A stretch of DNA of 5,030 nucleotides from Holosporales bacterium (GTDB lineage Bacteria; Pseudomonadota; Alphaproteobacteria; Caedimonadales; UBA9215), in contig DOCA01000059.1 of the NCBI GenBank assembly GCA_003503995.1, positions 1 to 5,030 on the forward strand, given 5' to 3'. Numbering within the stretch: the stretch's first letter is position 1; every line of letters starts with the position of its first letter. The notes beneath the pieces were generated by a model. It searched no databases and was not told the DNA's origin. It saw only the letters and a list, made by a program, of their open reading frames with translations. Positions 4,743 through 5,030 of this stretch are shown one piece after another. The position numbers and the translations under genes are program-made.

Positions 4743-5030
4743 TTAAGCCGCGAGATTCTTTTTTGCGTGTTGTTTTTGAAGCTGATCTAAGAGGCTTGTA
4801 GCCGCTTGACGGTAGGGAAATCCAAGGTCCACTTTACGCACGAGATCTTCTTGAGCGCCTGTATCTGTCATTTCTCGAATCGTCATATCAAGAGGGACTT
4901 CTGCTAGGAAAGGAACATCAAGGGTATCCGCTGTTTTATGAGCGCCACCGTGAGAGAAAATATCGCTGCGCTCGTCACAATGGGGGCACTGAAAATAGGA
5001 CATATTCTCGATAACACCCAGCAAAGGCAC
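4743..5030 (-). CDS. mrp: Mrp/ApbC-type Fe-S cluster carrier ATPase, C-terminal part (gene continues past the right edge)
   Basis: The 95 visible residues are the C-terminus of a Mrp/NBP35-family P-loop ATPase. These cytoplasmic proteins bind a bridging [4Fe-4S] cluster between two subunits and pass it to apo-proteins. Visible signatures are the segment LLGVIENMSYFQCPHC, with the cluster-binding CxxC (C15 and C18 of the fragment). It is followed by RSDIFSHGGA and by VPFLAEVPLDMTIREMTDTG, the family's conserved GxxPLDxxIRxxxDxG region. The Walker A, Walker B and any N-terminal DUF59-like domain are outside the window. The GTG at the edge is an internal valine, not a start. The C-terminus is a short lysine/alanine tail (QKQHAKKNLAA) ending in TAA 7 nt from the T run of the terminator. 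It converges with the plus-strand ORF at 4248-4577. Confidence 0.93.
   Translation of the reverse strand: MPLLGVIENMSYFQCPHCDERSDIFSHGGAHKTADTLDVPFLAEVPLDMTIREMTDTGAQEDLVRKVDLGFPYRQAATSLLDQLQKQHAKKNLAA

Overview
The window looks like a chromosomal segment of an alphaproteobacterium, perhaps a host-associated or intracellular lineage. This is inference from a moderately AT-rich sequence, an N-terminal MJ0042-type zinc-ribbon membrane protein of the kind common in alphaproteobacteria, a visibly decayed gene, and a dispersed palindromic repeat. No rRNA, tRNA, CRISPR array, transposase or phage gene is visible.

Layout. Positions 1-129 are intergenic and hold one copy of a palindromic repeat (E1). 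Positions 130-3063 are a three-gene minus-strand cluster, transcribed right to left: a zinc-ribbon/one-TM protein (2389-3063), gmhA (1662-2315) and hldE (130-1659). The last two genes are 2 nt apart and catalyse three of the steps from sedoheptulose 7-phosphate to ADP-heptose, the precursor of the LPS inner core. The phosphatase (GmhB) and the epimerase (HldD) are not in the window. A good minus-strand promoter, embedded in a nested dyad symmetry, lies about 33 nt upstream of the zinc-ribbon start.

Positions 3064-3326 are a divergent intergenic region with that promoter and, on the other side, a 22-bp direct repeat. Positions 3327-4129 read best as ONE broken plus-strand gene for a secreted coiled-coil protein. 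It carries three lesions: an in-frame TAG, an extra A in an A7 run, and a perfect 37-bp tandem duplication. Removing them restores a frame of about 254 residues. The next plus-strand ORF (4248-4577) is an unrecognised small basic protein that may have lost its start codon and signal peptide.

A second, inverted copy of the palindromic repeat (E2, 4591-4690) and a strong intrinsic terminator (4711-4740) separate this ORF from the convergent, partial mrp/apbC gene (4743 to the right edge), an Fe-S cluster carrier P-loop ATPase.

I did not find a convincing new multi-gene system. The most unusual items are the structured dispersed repeat and the three-lesion secreted coiled-coil pseudogene.
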